64,000 bases of DNA from Daucus carota subsp. sativus (Eukaryota > Streptophyta > Magnoliopsida > Apiales > Apiaceae). The translations under genes and the position numbers were made by a program. The DNA is taken from assembly GCF_001625215.2 (NCBI RefSeq), contig NC_030381.2:46498689-46562688 (forward strand), given 5' to 3'. Below, piece by piece: positions 22,010 to 33,633 of this stretch. Every line of letters begins with the position of its first letter. Position 1 is the first letter of the stretch. A model generated the notes under the pieces. It saw only the letters and a program-made list of their open reading frames with translations, was not told where the DNA came from and did no database searches.

Positions 22010-25000
22010 TGGTATCAGAGCCTAATCTCGATCAATTAGGGCTTTTCGTTACTATTCTCACATGAACAAGCGATCTGCGAGATCTTACGCAGCTGTAGCT
22101 CAAGCTAATTTTCTCCAGACGAACATGACGAATACAGCATCTTCATCCACAATGATTGATGTGAATCATCCGTTCTATTTACAGAATGCTGATAATCCAG
22201 GTATGATGATTGTCTCTGAACTCCTTACGGAATACAATTATTCGCAATGGAGTCAAGCGATTACACTTGCGTTATCTGCTAAGCTCAAGTTAGGGTTTAT
22301 AGATGGATCGATAGCTAAACCTGCACCTAATACTGAGGTGTATGCCTTATGGAAACGATGCAATGATATGGTTGTGTCGTGGCTTCTAAACTCGATTTCA
22401 CCTGAAATTCGAGGAAGTGTTGTGTATTTGAAGGTCGCTCAGTTAATCTGGGAAGATCTGGCTGTAAGGTTTGCACAGAGCAATTTGCCACGAGTTTTTC
22501 AATTGAAAAAGGAGTTGATGTCTCTAACTCAAGGCTCTCTGTCAATTACTTCGTATTTCACGAAGTTTCGCTCTCTTATTGATGAACTTGATGATGTGTC
22601 TCCGATTCCTCGATGTCTTTGTGTGAATTCTACATGTCAGTGTGATGTTGATGGCAGATTGACTCAGTATGAACAAATTCACAAATTAAGTCAGTTTCTA
22701 ATGGGACTAGGGGATCATTTTACTGCTGTGCGTGGTCAATTGCTAATGATGAAGCCTTTGCCGAGTTTGAGTCATGCTTATTCCTTGCTGTTACAAGAGG
22801 AGGTACAGAGAGATTGTCGTAACTCAGTTGTTATTGGTGAAAATGTTGCTATGAATGTCAGAACTGGTAACACAAAGAACAGGAACAATTCATCTGTCAC
22901 TCGAAAGTCAAATGCTACTAATGAGGCCTTAGTTTGTGATTATTGTCATATGAGTGGTCACTCTAAGGAGAAATGTTTTTGTCTTCATGGCTATCCGGAG
23001 TGGCATCGCTTATTTGGTCAGCCTAAGCCTAAACCAAGGCCTAATGCAGGCAATTCATCTACTGTGAGTTCCAGAACCAGTAATTCAGGTGCTTCTGGTA
23101 AACAGGCTGCTCAAGTTTCCTCACAAATTGCACCTGCTGCTGATGGTTCTGGTACTGCTTCAGGCTTCACTGAAACTCAATGTCAACAGATTGCATCTAT
23201 GATTCAGGCCAGCCTCAAGTCTATTCCTGCCTGGCAGAGTCATCATGTGTCTACCACACCTTTGGCTGGCACTACTTCTACTTTAATGCAAGGTAATGCA
23301 TTCTGTTCTATTTCTTCTGTGCATACTTTACAAGCATTGGATAATGCTTCATCTGTTGAGTGGATTCTAGACTCAGGTGCGACTGACCACATTACATGTC
23401 AGTTGCACAAGTTGATTAATCCTATACCAATGCAAGCAAGCTTGTATTTACCTGATGGTACAAACACAGCTATCACTCATTGTGGTTCTGTACAGTTGAC
23501 CAATGACATCTTGCTCCAACAAGTTTTGTGTGTACCAAACTTCCGGTGCAACCTTATCTCTATTTCTAAGTTGACAGCAAATTCTAACTGTCATGTCAGT
23601 TTCTCTATGAACAAATGCCTTATGCAGGTCCTTCCACAGAAGAAGATGATAGAGATTGGTGATTTGACTGGGGGTTTATACAAGCTGTCCTCCAAGTTCT
23701 CACAGAATAGTACTTCTACAGTCACTCCATATATTACTATGTCAGTACAATCCAGTATGGACCAATGCAAGTTATGGCACTCAAGATTAGGCCATCCCTC
23801 TACTCCAGTTTTACAGCATTTAGATATTGTTCCTAAATGTGATGCTACTCTGTTCAAAGACTGTAGTATTTGTCATCAAGCTAAACAAAAGCGATTTGTA
23901 TTTCCTACTAGTACTTCTACAAGTAACTCTTTGTTTAGTTTAATCCACTGTGATCTTTGGGGGCCGTATCGAACATGTACTCATGGTAAATGCACTATGT
24001 TCTTGACTATAGTAGAAGATTTGTCAAAAAGCACATGGGTCTTTCTTGTTGTTGATAAAACCCAAGTGTCTTTACTGATCAAACAGTTTGTTGCTTATGT
24101 TCAAACTCGATTCCATGTCACAGTTCAGACAATTCGATCTGACAATGGAACGGAATTTATCAACAAGGATTTGCATATGTACCTGCTGAACTTAGGCATT
24201 CTTCAACAAATGTCATGTCCATACACACCCCAACAGAATGGGGTGGCTGAACGTAAACATCAGCACCTTTTGAATGTAGCACAAGCTCTCAAACTTCAAG
24301 CTCATTTACCTGATTCATTTTGGGGCGATTGCATATTAACTGCAACCCATTTAATCAATCGAACTCCGTCCAAGCTGTTAAACTATAAGTCTCCTTATGA
24401 GGTGTTGTTTCAGAAGCCTCCTAGTTATGATGATCTCAAGGTGTTCGGCTGCCTGTGTTATATGACTCAGGTTGCGGGTCCTAAGGACAAGTTAGCCCCT
24501 AAAGCTGTGGCATGTGTATTTCTTGGATATAAGTTTGGTACGAAAGGATATCGTCTTATGGACTTGCAAACCAGGAAAACATTTGTGTCCCGGGATGTTC
24601 ATTTTGTTGAAGACACATTCCCGTTCTCTAAGATTAATTCTCCACCTCCTGTGGTTATTACACCGACTGATACTGGAGGATATTCTACTGATCCTGTGGA
24701 GCCTACGGTTGTGATTTCCAGGGCTTCAGGTACAGAAGAGGTTCCTACTACTTCTCAGAGCAATACTGAGATAATTCCTACTGCTCGACCAAGTCGACAA
24801 CGTTCTCTACCTGTTCGGTATGGTGAGTACACGGGGCTCCCGTCATTTCTTGCTTCTAAGAATGCTAATTCTGCCACTTATCCTCTGCAGAATTACTTGT
24901 CATATCATGTGTTTCGTCCTTGATATGCTGCATTTTTGAATGCTACAGACAAAGTATCTACTCCATATACATATGCTCAGGCAGTTCAGAACCCTGTGTG

Positions 25001-26539
25001 GTGCCAAGCGATGCGAGAGGAAATTCTAGCTCTTGAATCTAACAATACTTGGGAAATCGTGCCTATGCCTGCGGACACTAATATAGTTGATTGCAAGTGG
25101 CTTTATAAAACTAAGTATAAACCCAGTGGTGAAGTAGAGCGGTACAAGGCTCGGCTTGTAGCCAAAGGGTTCACTCAAACGGAAGGTCTTGACTATTTCG
25201 AAACGTTTGCTCCCGTGGTGAAAATGACAACCGTTCGCATCTTGTTGGCGTTTGCTGCTGCTTATAACTGGCCTCTACATCAAATGGATGTCACCAATGC
25301 GTTTTTGCATGGTGACCTCCAAGAAGATGTGTACATGCGCCTTCCTCCAGGGTTATCGCAGTTCACTGGTAAGAGCTTTCCAGCCACTGCTGATATTCCG
25401 TGGGTTTGTAAACTCATCAAGTCCATATATGGACTTAAACAGTCCCCTCGTACATGGTACTTAAAGCTTGCCAATGCTCTTGCTGGTTTTGGTTTAAACC
25501 AATGTGCAGTTGATCATAGCCTGTTTACAGTGCATAAAGATGGTCAATTTGTAGCAGTGCTGATATATGTGGATGACCTTATGATCACTGGGTCATCACC
25601 TGATCTTATTGCTCAAGTTCAGGCCTTTCTTAAAACCAAGTTTAATATCAAAGATCTGGGGCACATGCATTATTTTCTTGGGTTGGAGATTGCAAGGTCT
25701 GATTCTGGAATTTACTTACATCAGCGAAAATACTGTTTGGATATTCTTAAGGATACTGGGCTTGAGGCTGCTAAACCTTCTGTGATTCCGATTGAACAGA
25801 ACCATAATTTGCAGAAATCTGAGTCTGCTCCTTTAGCCTCTGCTGATATTAAAGTGTTTCGACGTTTAGTTGGTCGTCTTATATACTTAACTATTACTCG
25901 ACCAGACTTGAGTTATGCTGTGCATACTTTAGCACAGTTTATTGCTAGACCTCTACAAGATCATTTGGATGCTGCTTTTCGTGTGGTGCGGTATCTGAAA
26001 CAATCTCCGGGTCAGGGCATTCTTTTCCCTGCCACAAATGAGTTGGTTCCGCGCGCTTACTGTGATGCAGATTGGGGAGGTTGTGTGGATACTAGGTGTT
26101 CATTGACTGGTTATTGTATTATGCTTGGCAGTGCTTTGGTTTCATGGAAATGCAAGAAACAAATCACTGTATCCAAGTCATCTAGTGAGGCTGAGTATCG
26201 TGCTTTGGGTGATACCACTTGTGAACTGGTTTGGATCAAGTCTGTTCTTAGCTCTCTTGGGCGAGAGATTACTGAACCAATTTCTCTCCATTGTGATAAC
26301 AAATCAGCTTTATACATTGCTTCTAATCCAGTGTTTCACGAACGGACGAAGCACATTGAAATAGACTGCCATTTTGTGCGTCAAAAGCTTCAGCAAGGCT
26401 TTATTGAAACGTTTCATATTAGTTCTGCTGAGCAACCTGCTGATTTCCTTACTAAGGCTTTGTCGTCTCGGCAACTAACCTATCTGTTGTCCAAGTTGGG
26501 AGTTTCCAACTTATTTACTCCTCCCAACTTGAGGGGGGA

Positions 26540-26769
26540 TGTTACACCATGTGATGCTAAAGTGGATAATTCAGGAGCTGAGCTGGCAAATGCAAGTAGT
26601 GGAGCATAGCATTGACAGCTGTTAGTTTGTTACAAGTATAGATATAGAATCTGTGTATATAGGTTGAGTGAGTATATAAGTGGTCCTAGCTTGTAAAAGA
26701 AGATATGTTTTTTTTCATTCTCAATATACAGTTTTACTTCTATCTCTACACTATGTACATATTCTGAGA
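26540..26769 (+). repeat. 3' LTR of the Copia element
   Basis: 230 bp with the same sequence as the 5' LTR, preceded by a TTGAGGGGGGA polypurine tract and followed directly by the CTTTG target duplication. Confidence 0.95.
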
Positions 26770-27344
26770 CTTTGGCATGACCAACATTATGGATGATCCA
26801 TTAACAGCTGGCCCCGAGTTCACGTCGAAGCCTGTAGGTCGAGCCCAAGGCATGTATTCTACTTCCTCTATGGAGGAATTAAGTTTAGTCTGTGCCATGA
26901 ATTTCATTTTCACTGATGACAAGTACAATGGCAGTACTATAACCATTTTTGGTAACAATCCGATTCTCCAACAGCGTAGAGAGCTCCCGGTTATTGGAGG
27001 AACTGGTGTCTTTCGAATGGCAAGCGGAGTTGCCATGTTGAATACCATCTACTTTGATGTTGCTGGTGGAAATGCAACGGTTGAGTACAATGTTATGCTC
27101 CAGCATTATTAAGTTGCCTTTTCGAGTTATTGGAAACTCTGTTATTATAATTGTACTAGCTAGCCTGTTGCATTTTCTTTCTATCAGATACTTTGCAATG
27201 TTAGGTTGGATTAGAAATTCTATTAAATCTCCCTTTGCTTTCTTTGCAATCTTTTGCTGCTGTTTTGAACGAACTTACCGTCATTGTTACACATACTTCA
27301 CAAGCACTATACAAACAATGTTAGGTTGGATTTGAAATTCTAAT

Positions 27345-27525
27345 GGTCTGTCTGGGAACCAGGATTTTATTTGAAATTCTGAATTTGAACAAATAATTTG
27401 TTTGGGATATGGTTTTAGATTTCATTTGAAATCCAAGACATTCAAGTATTAGTATAAACCTCATAATTCGAGGTGAGAACTCAAATCTTGTCATTTGAAA
27501 TGAAATGCATGTTTCTAAACGTCAT
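27345..27525. mobile_element. MITE of the 'CTGTTTGGGAACC' family, copy 1
   Basis: Shares order and sequence with 56941-57120: a (G)TCTGGGAACC start, TTTTATTTGAAATTC, AATAATTTGTTTG, ATTCAAGTATTAGTATAAA, TGAAATGCA(T/C)GTTTC. The ends are inverted only in part, and no target duplication is certain. Confidence 0.6.
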
Positions 27526-27918
27526 CTTAAGTGTTGTGAATATGATATGAATGCTCTGTAACGCTTCAACCATTATATCACCTCACCAATAACTCTTTTA
27601 CATGATAGGCTTATATAAATGTTTAGCGTTATATATCTGGAAACTACACATTCGATGGCATCTCGTTTGTTATTTGCCAATTTGATGCAAGTTGTTCCAT
27701 TTTTAAACAGCGAACTTGCTTGAATTGTGGCACTCGAATTTATCTGGCATCCCCTTTGTTACTCGCCAATTCGGTACAAGTTGTTCCGTTTTTAAATGGT
27801 GAATCCTTCAATCATGAACATTTTCATCATCTCATTGCTATGATGACCAAGACCTTATACTCATGTAATAATTAACTCTAGTACAAATTTAAAGCTAACC
27901 ATTCACCTATCACCTCCC

Positions 27919-27926
27919 TATAAATA
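27919..27926 (+). promoter_or_regulatory. TATA box of the intact dirigent gene
   Basis: TATAAATA in CTCCCTATAAATACTGCC, about 45 bp before the ATG at 27970. The split paralogue has a TATATA motif at a similar distance. Confidence 0.6.
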
Positions 27927-27969
27927 CTGCCATTTGTTATACATACTCATTCCATAGTAAAAAACAGAG

Positions 27970-28545
27970 ATGAATAGGCCAAGTTTATACCTAATCATGA
28001 TGTACGTGGTGGTGGTGTCCGCGGCAGTCCTAGCGTTTTCCTGCAATGCTGCTGATCAACAGCCCGAAGACGTAAAGAAATGGTTGGAACAGAGGGAAAA
28101 CCACAAGAAGATAACAAAACTTCATTTCTACTTTCACGAACTACGTGAAAGAACTTCTACTCTTGTGGCTCAAGCCAACTCTAGTGCAACATCACCAACT
28201 TTCTTCGGCGTGACCTATGTGATGGATGATCCGCTGACAGCAGGCCCTGAGTTCACGTCGGAGCCTGTAGGGCGAGCTCAGGGCCTGTATGCCTCGGCCT
28301 CCAAGGAGGAAGCGGGTTTGGTCTGTGTATTTAATTTTGTGTTTACTAATGACAAGTACAATGGAAGCAGTTTGAGCATTTTCGGCTACAATCCAACTCT
28401 TCGACAGAGTAGAGAGCTTGTGGTGGTGGGAGGGACTGGTGTTTTCCGGATGGCCCGCGGAGTTGCGGTGTTAAGCTTCGTTTACTTTGATGTGGCTGGT
28501 GGAAATGCTACGGTTGAGTACAATGTTATAGTTGAGCATTATTAA
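27970..28545 (+). CDS. dirigent family protein
   Basis: Single exon, 191 residues, typical of the family. A signal peptide (about 1-27, ending CNAADQQ) sends it to the apoplast. The dirigent barrel follows: ITKLHFYFHELRERTSTLVA, SATSPTFFGVTYVMDDPLTA, VGRAQGLYASASKEE, LVCVFNFVFTNDKYNGSSLS, GGTGVFRMARGVA and FDVAGGNATVEYNVIVEHY. It looks like the DIR-b/d subfamily, close to DIR21/22-type proteins (inference), which guide radical coupling rather than catalyse oxidation. N-glycosylation sequons NSSA, NGSS and NATV are present. It is the tandem partner of the dirigent gene broken at 21.8 kb and may now carry their shared function alone. Confidence 0.95.
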   Translation: MNRPSLYLIMMYVVVVSAAVLAFSCNAADQQPEDVKKWLEQRENHKKITKLHFYFHELRERTSTLVAQANSSATSPTFFGVTYVMDDPLTAGPEFTSEPVGRAQGLYASASKEEAGLVCVFNFVFTNDKYNGSSLSIFGYNPTLRQSRELVVVGGTGVFRMARGVAVLSFVYFDVAGGNATVEYNVIVEHY

Positions 28546-29252
28546 GTTTCATTTAATTATAAGTGGGGTGGGGGATCTATATGCATTAAATTAAATAACG
28601 AGATGTTGATTTTCCTATGTTTCTCATGTATGCAATCTTGGAGTTGAATATGGGGCTTCGGCTGAACTTATTTGTTCTTTTAAAGAAGTGAAGTAGAAGT
28701 CAAATGCCCCATAAATTATATTCATATTAAACATATTTTCATCATTTGGGGAAATTCTCTACAGATTATTGTCTTGAATTATGTGATTCAAGAGATCAAG
28801 AAATAAGGTTCAAAATATAACTCCGCTAGTATCATGGTCGTATTTAAATAAATTAATTTATCTCTTCTTTTTGTTAATTTAGTAACTCGGTTCAAAAAAT
28901 AGAATGATCAGTAATTAATAATTTTATTTTCTAAATGAAAATATTTACTTCCTTCTTTTTTTCATACTTCTTCTTTTATTTCATTTTAATAAATTTAATA
29001 TTACAATATTGATAAAAATCCAAAATGGATTTGTTTTATTCAATTAGCATTTTAATATAATATTTCTATTTATCAAAAAATTAATATTATATATTTATCA
29101 ACTTTACCAGATTAAATGAATTTAATCCATCATAATAAGAAATATATATATATATATAGTGTATATATATATAATATTAATAACCAATATCCTAAAAAAA
29201 TATTTATGACCATTATCAAATTTTTAAACTTTAGTTCATCTTCCATATATTA
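28546..29252. other. intergenic, AT-rich
   Basis: Includes a TATATATATA tract at about 29148-29172. No gene is seen. Confidence 0.5.
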
Positions 29253-29485
29253 CTCCCTCCATCCCAAATTTCCTCCATCCCAAATTTGATGACCCCGTTG
29301 ACTTTGAGCACAGAGTTTTCATTGACCGCATAGCTACATGATTTATTTTTAAAATTTTATTTTTGCAAATAAATATTTAAATATGAAATTTTTATTTAAA
29401 AAAAATAAAAAAATAAATTTCGAAAATAGACAGTCAATGCACCTACCCAAAGTCAACGGAATCATCTAATTTGGGACGGTGGTAG
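29253..29485. mobile_element. diverged Stowaway-type MITE
   Basis: Left end CTCCCTCCATCCCAAATTT and right end AATTTGGGACGGTGGTAG, flanked by TA at 29251-29252 and 29486-29487. A short internal duplication (CTCCATCCCAAATTT occurs twice) lies at the left end. Confidence 0.8.
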
Positions 29486-29727
29486 TAAAATTTAATCAAA
29501 AATGACACCAAAACCCAAAATTTCCTTCCGTTTTAGAAAATCCAAAGTTACAAAAAAGCTGAGAAATTTCTTCAAAAAGTTTGAAATCTAGACTAATCAG
29601 CAGCAGCAATTACACGCCGCTACTATACATACATAGTACAGGCCGGCGATGTTCGCCGGATCTAATTCACAAAACTGATAAGCAACTAAATGAATCTTAA
29701 AAAACCCATCTGACATGGTGTCATGCA

Positions 29728-31380
29728 ATGCCCAAATTCTCTAAGCGCCCATGTATTGTTCAATCTATCATCAATCTATGCTCTCAAGGTCTCTTCAAAC
29801 AAGCCATTCATTCCCTTGATATTATTGCTCGTAAAGGTACTCGTTTAGACTCGAATATACTTGCTTTTCTTCTGCGTGAGTGTGCTGATTCCAGGTCTTT
29901 AAAAGAGGGCAGATGGGTCCATCTTCATTTGAAGCTCACTGGGTTCAAACACCCCAGTACGTTTTTATTGAATCATTTGATTAATATGTACTGTAAATGT
30001 GGTGATCATGTTGTTGCACGCCAACTGTTTGATAAAATGTCGGATAGGAATTTGTATTCGTGGAATAATATGGTTTCTGGGTATGTTAAGTTGGGGATGG
30101 TGGGTGCTGCTAGGAGGTTGTTTGATAGAATGCCGGTGAGGGATGTTGTGTCGTGGAATAGCATGGTTGTTGGGTATGCCAAGAGTGGGGAGTTTGGTGA
30201 GTGTGTGAGGTTTTTTAAGGAGTTGAGGAGGTCGTCGATTGGGTTAAATGAGTTCAGCTTTTCTGGGGTTTTGACTGTTTGTGTGAAAGGTAAGGATTTT
30301 GGGTTTACTAAGCAGGTTCATTGTCGGGTTTTGGTTGATGGGTTTTTGTCAAATGTGGTAATAGTGAGTTCTATCGTTGATGCATATGCTGCTTGCGGGA
30401 AGTTAGATGACTCGAGAAGATTGTTTGATGAGATGAAAATTAGGGATGTTCTTGCTTGGACCACCTTGGTATCTGGATATGCCAAGTGGGGAAAGATGAA
30501 ATTAGCTAGGGAATTGTTTGATGCCATGCCTGAGAAAAATTCTGTCTCTTGGACTGCTTTAGTCTCAGGATATGCTAGAAAGAATATGGGAGATGAGGCC
30601 CTTGAATTATTTACAACAATGATAAGGTCTCGTTTCAAACCAGATCAATTTACTTTTAGTAGTTGCCTGTGTGCTTGTGCTAGTATACCATCACTTAAGC
30701 ATGGTAAAGAAATTCATGCATTTTTGATGAGGAGTAATTTCAGACCTAATACAATTGTTGTGAGCTCTCTCATCGACATGTATTCAAAGTGTGGAAAGAT
30801 ACGAACAGGAGAAAGGGTTTTTGATGTTTCGGGTGATAAAAATGATATTATACTGTGGAACACAATTATATCTGCCTTGGCACAACATGGTCTTGGTGAA
30901 GAAGCAATACAAATGTTTAGATACATGGTACGCAGAGGCTTGCAACCCGATAGAATAACTCTTGTTGTCATTTTAAATGCTTGCAGCCACTCGGGGCTTG
31001 TACAGGAGGGCCTTTGCATTTTTGAATCCATTACAAGTTACTATGGTGTCTCTCTGGATCAAGAACATTATGCATGCTTAATTGATCTTCTGGGTCGAGC
31101 GGGTAAGTTTGATGAGGTGCTAAAGCAGCTCAAAAGGATCCCCTTTGAACCTGATAGTCGTGTTTGGAATGCCTTACTAGGTGTTTCTAGGATTCATGGT
31201 AACATCGAAATGGGAAGAATGGCAGCTGAACACCTTGTTAAATTGGACCCTTTGTCCTATGCGGGTTATGTTGCGCTGTCAAGTATATACGCTGCACTTG
31301 GGAAATGGGAATCTGCGGAGAACATAAGACAGATCATGAATGATAGAAATTTGAAGAAAGACCAAGCACTTAGCTGGTGA
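29728..31380 (+). CDS. pentatricopeptide repeat protein, PLS class (At2g21090-like)
   Basis: Intronless, 550 residues, a run of P, L and S repeats from about residue 40 to 480. Typical repeat cores are visible: NHLINMYCKCGDHVVARQLF, NLYSWNNMVSGYVKLGMVGA, DVVSWNSMVVGYAKSGEF, KPDQFTFSSCLCACASI and EHYACLIDLLGRAGKF. It closely resembles the Arabidopsis protein At2g21090 as I remember it. The E motif is present (SRVWNALLGVSRIHGNIEMG), but the chain ends at LKKDQALSW, about 45 residues short of that relative. No DYW domain is present. Such proteins bind organelle RNA. I see no strong targeting peptide at MPKFSKRPCIVQS, and an in-frame stop lies just upstream. Confidence 0.93.
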   Translation: MPKFSKRPCIVQSIINLCSQGLFKQAIHSLDIIARKGTRLDSNILAFLLRECADSRSLKEGRWVHLHLKLTGFKHPSTFLLNHLINMYCKCGDHVVARQLFDKMSDRNLYSWNNMVSGYVKLGMVGAARRLFDRMPVRDVVSWNSMVVGYAKSGEFGECVRFFKELRRSSIGLNEFSFSGVLTVCVKGKDFGFTKQVHCRVLVDGFLSNVVIVSSIVDAYAACGKLDDSRRLFDEMKIRDVLAWTTLVSGYAKWGKMKLARELFDAMPEKNSVSWTALVSGYARKNMGDEALELFTTMIRSRFKPDQFTFSSCLCACASIPSLKHGKEIHAFLMRSNFRPNTIVVSSLIDMYSKCGKIRTGERVFDVSGDKNDIILWNTIISALAQHGLGEEAIQMFRYMVRRGLQPDRITLVVILNACSHSGLVQEGLCIFESITSYYGVSLDQEHYACLIDLLGRAGKFDEVLKQLKRIPFEPDSRVWNALLGVSRIHGNIEMGRMAAEHLVKLDPLSYAGYVALSSIYAALGKWESAENIRQIMNDRNLKKDQALSW

Positions 31381-32194
31381 AGAGCTAGATATAGGCTCCA
31401 TGCTTCATTAGCATTTCCGTATAGGTATAACTTTTTCAAGGTTAAATATTTAATTTTGGAACTGCCAATCAGATGGAAGATGTGCTGCTTGATACTTGTA
31501 GGTATGTCTTGCAAGTTTTAACTCTTTGCGAAGAGGAATCAGTAGACACGAGAGTTACTTGATCGGATGGCTTAGCTTGTACCATTTTTGTTAGTTTGTC
31601 TAGTAGGCGGGCTGCTGACTCTAGATTGTTAAATTTTGACTCCATAGAACTACATTTTTACAGGACATAGGTGCTACACAATCTTTTCTGTTATTAAGTA
31701 AGAGAGAGTTGTGTGAGCTTTAGATAAGCTCTGGGGGGGTGTTTTATTGTTGCTTGTATTTTCTTAACATCCAGAGAGAGGTTTCTTTTTCGAAATTCTT
31801 ATCAAATAAAACAAAATTTATATTCTCATTTCCAGATGATGAGAAGTCTGTTGAGCAGATTTGAGTAATGAGTTGGCTGAAATATTATCAATCCTTTGAG
31901 AGAAGATACGAGTCAATGTAAGAAATGATTTACATAATATTTCTAGATTGAGCTAAATCTAGAAATAAACAGCAGCAACCTTGAAAGAATGAGTGCATGC
32001 AGTAACAAGTCATGATTCTTTCAATGGAAATAACAAATACCTGCATTCTGGTGATTTTTGCAGGCATTTGAAATTTTTTCTATCAACTCATATATCGTAT
32101 TATAGGTTTTATGCCTAAGTGAAGAATCAATACTGCATACTTCCTCAAACTGCAATTTCATTGATTAGGGGAAGGGTGTGTTGTATCTTATTCA
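31381..32194. other. 3' flank of the PPR gene and intergenic sequence
   Basis: No further coding sequence. I looked for a continued E-domain after the stop and did not see one. Confidence 0.5.
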
Positions 32195-32420
32195 GGACCG
32201 TTTGGGCAAGCTTAAAAGAAGTGACTTCTTGCTTAAACTAGAGAAGTGGAGCAGAAGTGAGAAGTAAATAAGTGAATAAAGTGTTTGGAAAAGAAGCAGA
32301 AGCTGTGAAAGAGAAGTTAGGATTCTCAGCTTCTTAAAAGTGCTTCTGCTTCTTTACACAAACGGGTAAAAAGAAGCAGAAGCCAGAAGCAGCTTCTGCT
32401 TCTGGTAAACAAACAGGGCC
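32195..32420. mobile_element. MITE of the 'AGAAGC' family
   Basis: 226 bp, inverted relative to the 13850 copy. The ends are GGACCGTTTGGGC and AAACAGGGCC, with TCA on both sides (32192-32194 and 32421-32423). This is the best-preserved target duplication of the family. Confidence 0.88.
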
Positions 32421-33633
32421 TCAAATATCTGTATTATTCAACAAAAACTAAATTTATCACTATAATGGTGTTTAATATCTTATATCTTGTACTAAAAAAA
32501 CATGATTCTATATTTTTATTGTAGATACAGCACAAAATATAAATATAAGTTAAAATTAACTCATCATCCGACTTCATCAAAAGTGAAAAAGTTAATAAGC
32601 AAAAAAATAATAAATACGTATTTAAAATAGTGGGGTATTTGGAGAGTTGATGAAATTTGAAACAGTGATATAAACCGGGTTTGAAATTTTCGTTTACTAA
32701 CAAGATTCGAAATATCAAAATCTCATACAAAGAAGAGATGCTGCTGATAGATAACAGGGGTTTTCGAGGACCATTATTTTTAATTTTTATGCCTTGTCGT
32801 TTTCAATGAAATAAATGTAATATAGTAGAATTGGAACCGCAACATATGGTATTATGGTGGTTTATGTTTATATAACAAATTTGGAGCTTCGGCAGTATTT
32901 AGTTTTTTTTTCTTCTTCTTCTTGTTTCATGTCAGAGGGATGGATATTTGAAGTACCAATTAAGTTTTAATTCGTGAATCTAGGTTTGCACATAATAAAG
33001 AAAACCGAAATTAAGAAGTTCAAGCAGATAAGCATTCATTTTGTAAATGAAGATGTAATTGTATGACTAAAACATGCAAGAAATAGCAGATCATGAATAA
33101 GATGCACCCAAGAATTACATTTTACAAAAGGGACAATGCCAGAATTGTTACAACATCATATTCTTTATAAGTATTCTGTAATGAAATGTTAGCAACATCA
33201 CAGAGCTATGACATGGAATCTGATCAGCTATGAAATTCTGCTTGCTTGTATTAAAATCAAACTAGTCAAACATGATCAGCTAAAGTGCCATCAAAAAATT
33301 TCTGCTTTCGCTGAAAGCTCTAAACTTCTGTTTCTATCATTAAACACAAGACCAGCATTTTTAAATCTGGATTGCTCAAACGATGGAGGTCAATGAAGGA
33401 CCTGAATCTCTCTACCTGAGTTTCCTAACCTACTTGAACGCTGTCGGAGGTCTTTGGTTCTTTTCTGGTGTTTGTTCAGACCTGTACTCTGTCTGCTGCC
33501 TAAACTCAAGTCTGAAGTGATAAGGAGTATTTTCAGCCTAACCAAACATGAGAAACCCGATCCAGATACATAATAATTCCTGTTGATAAATTTTTATGAA
33601 TCAAATTTCCTGTAATATAATCTTATAGCTTCC
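32421..33633. other. intergenic region and 3' flank of the ABC4 gene
   Basis: No gene is supported. The 98-codon minus frame at 32434-32730 is AT-driven and has no motif. Confidence 0.5.

Larger units (their letters stand above)
21780..26769 (+). mobile_element. young Ty1/Copia LTR retrotransposon inside a dirigent gene
   Basis: About 4.99 kb, bounded by 230-bp LTRs (21780-22009 and 26540-26769) that I read as identical, and by the duplication CTTTG (21775-21779, 26770-26774). A primer-binding site TGGTATCAGAGC follows the 5' LTR directly (initiator Met tRNA type), and a G-rich polypurine tract precedes the 3' LTR. Parts in order: gag with a CCHC zinc knuckle (about 22.1-23.0 kb), protease DSGATDH (about 23.4 kb), integrase (about 23.8-24.5 kb), reverse transcriptase with YVDD (about 25.0-25.7 kb) and RNase H (about 26.0-26.5 kb). 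Integrase before reverse transcriptase is the Copia order. It looks nearly whole, with about one break. Age is recent, as the LTRs agree. Confidence 0.97.
21551..27112 (+). pseudogene. dirigent protein gene split by a Copia retrotransposon
   Basis: The intronless host gene is in two parts: 21551-21779 (signal peptide MARLGLFLVFYVVAAVGVPV, then KVTKLHFYFHDLRGKTSVLV and NSSATSPTYF) and 26775-27112 (MDDPLTAGPEF, VGRAQGMY, ITIFGNNP, GGTGVFRMASGVA, FDVAGGNATVEYNV). Dirigent proteins steer stereoselective phenoxy-radical coupling in the apoplast. The parts together have 567 coding bases, against 576 in the neighbour at 27970. A 5-bp CTTTG duplication marks the insertion, and no host bases seem lost. 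The allele in this genome cannot make a normal protein, although the host coding shows no decay, in line with a recent hit. Confidence 0.93.
27113..27969. other. intergenic region between the dirigent genes
   Basis: Contains a MITE (about 27345-27525) and a local repeat in which TTTG(T/C)CAATTTG-like and GTTGTTCC(A/G)TTTTTAAA strings occur twice (27.66-27.80 kb). No further gene. Confidence 0.5.

Noticed and set aside
32434-32730. 98-codon minus frame in the PPR-ABC4 gap
   Set aside because: AT-driven composition (Ile, Leu, Tyr, Phe runs) and no motif.
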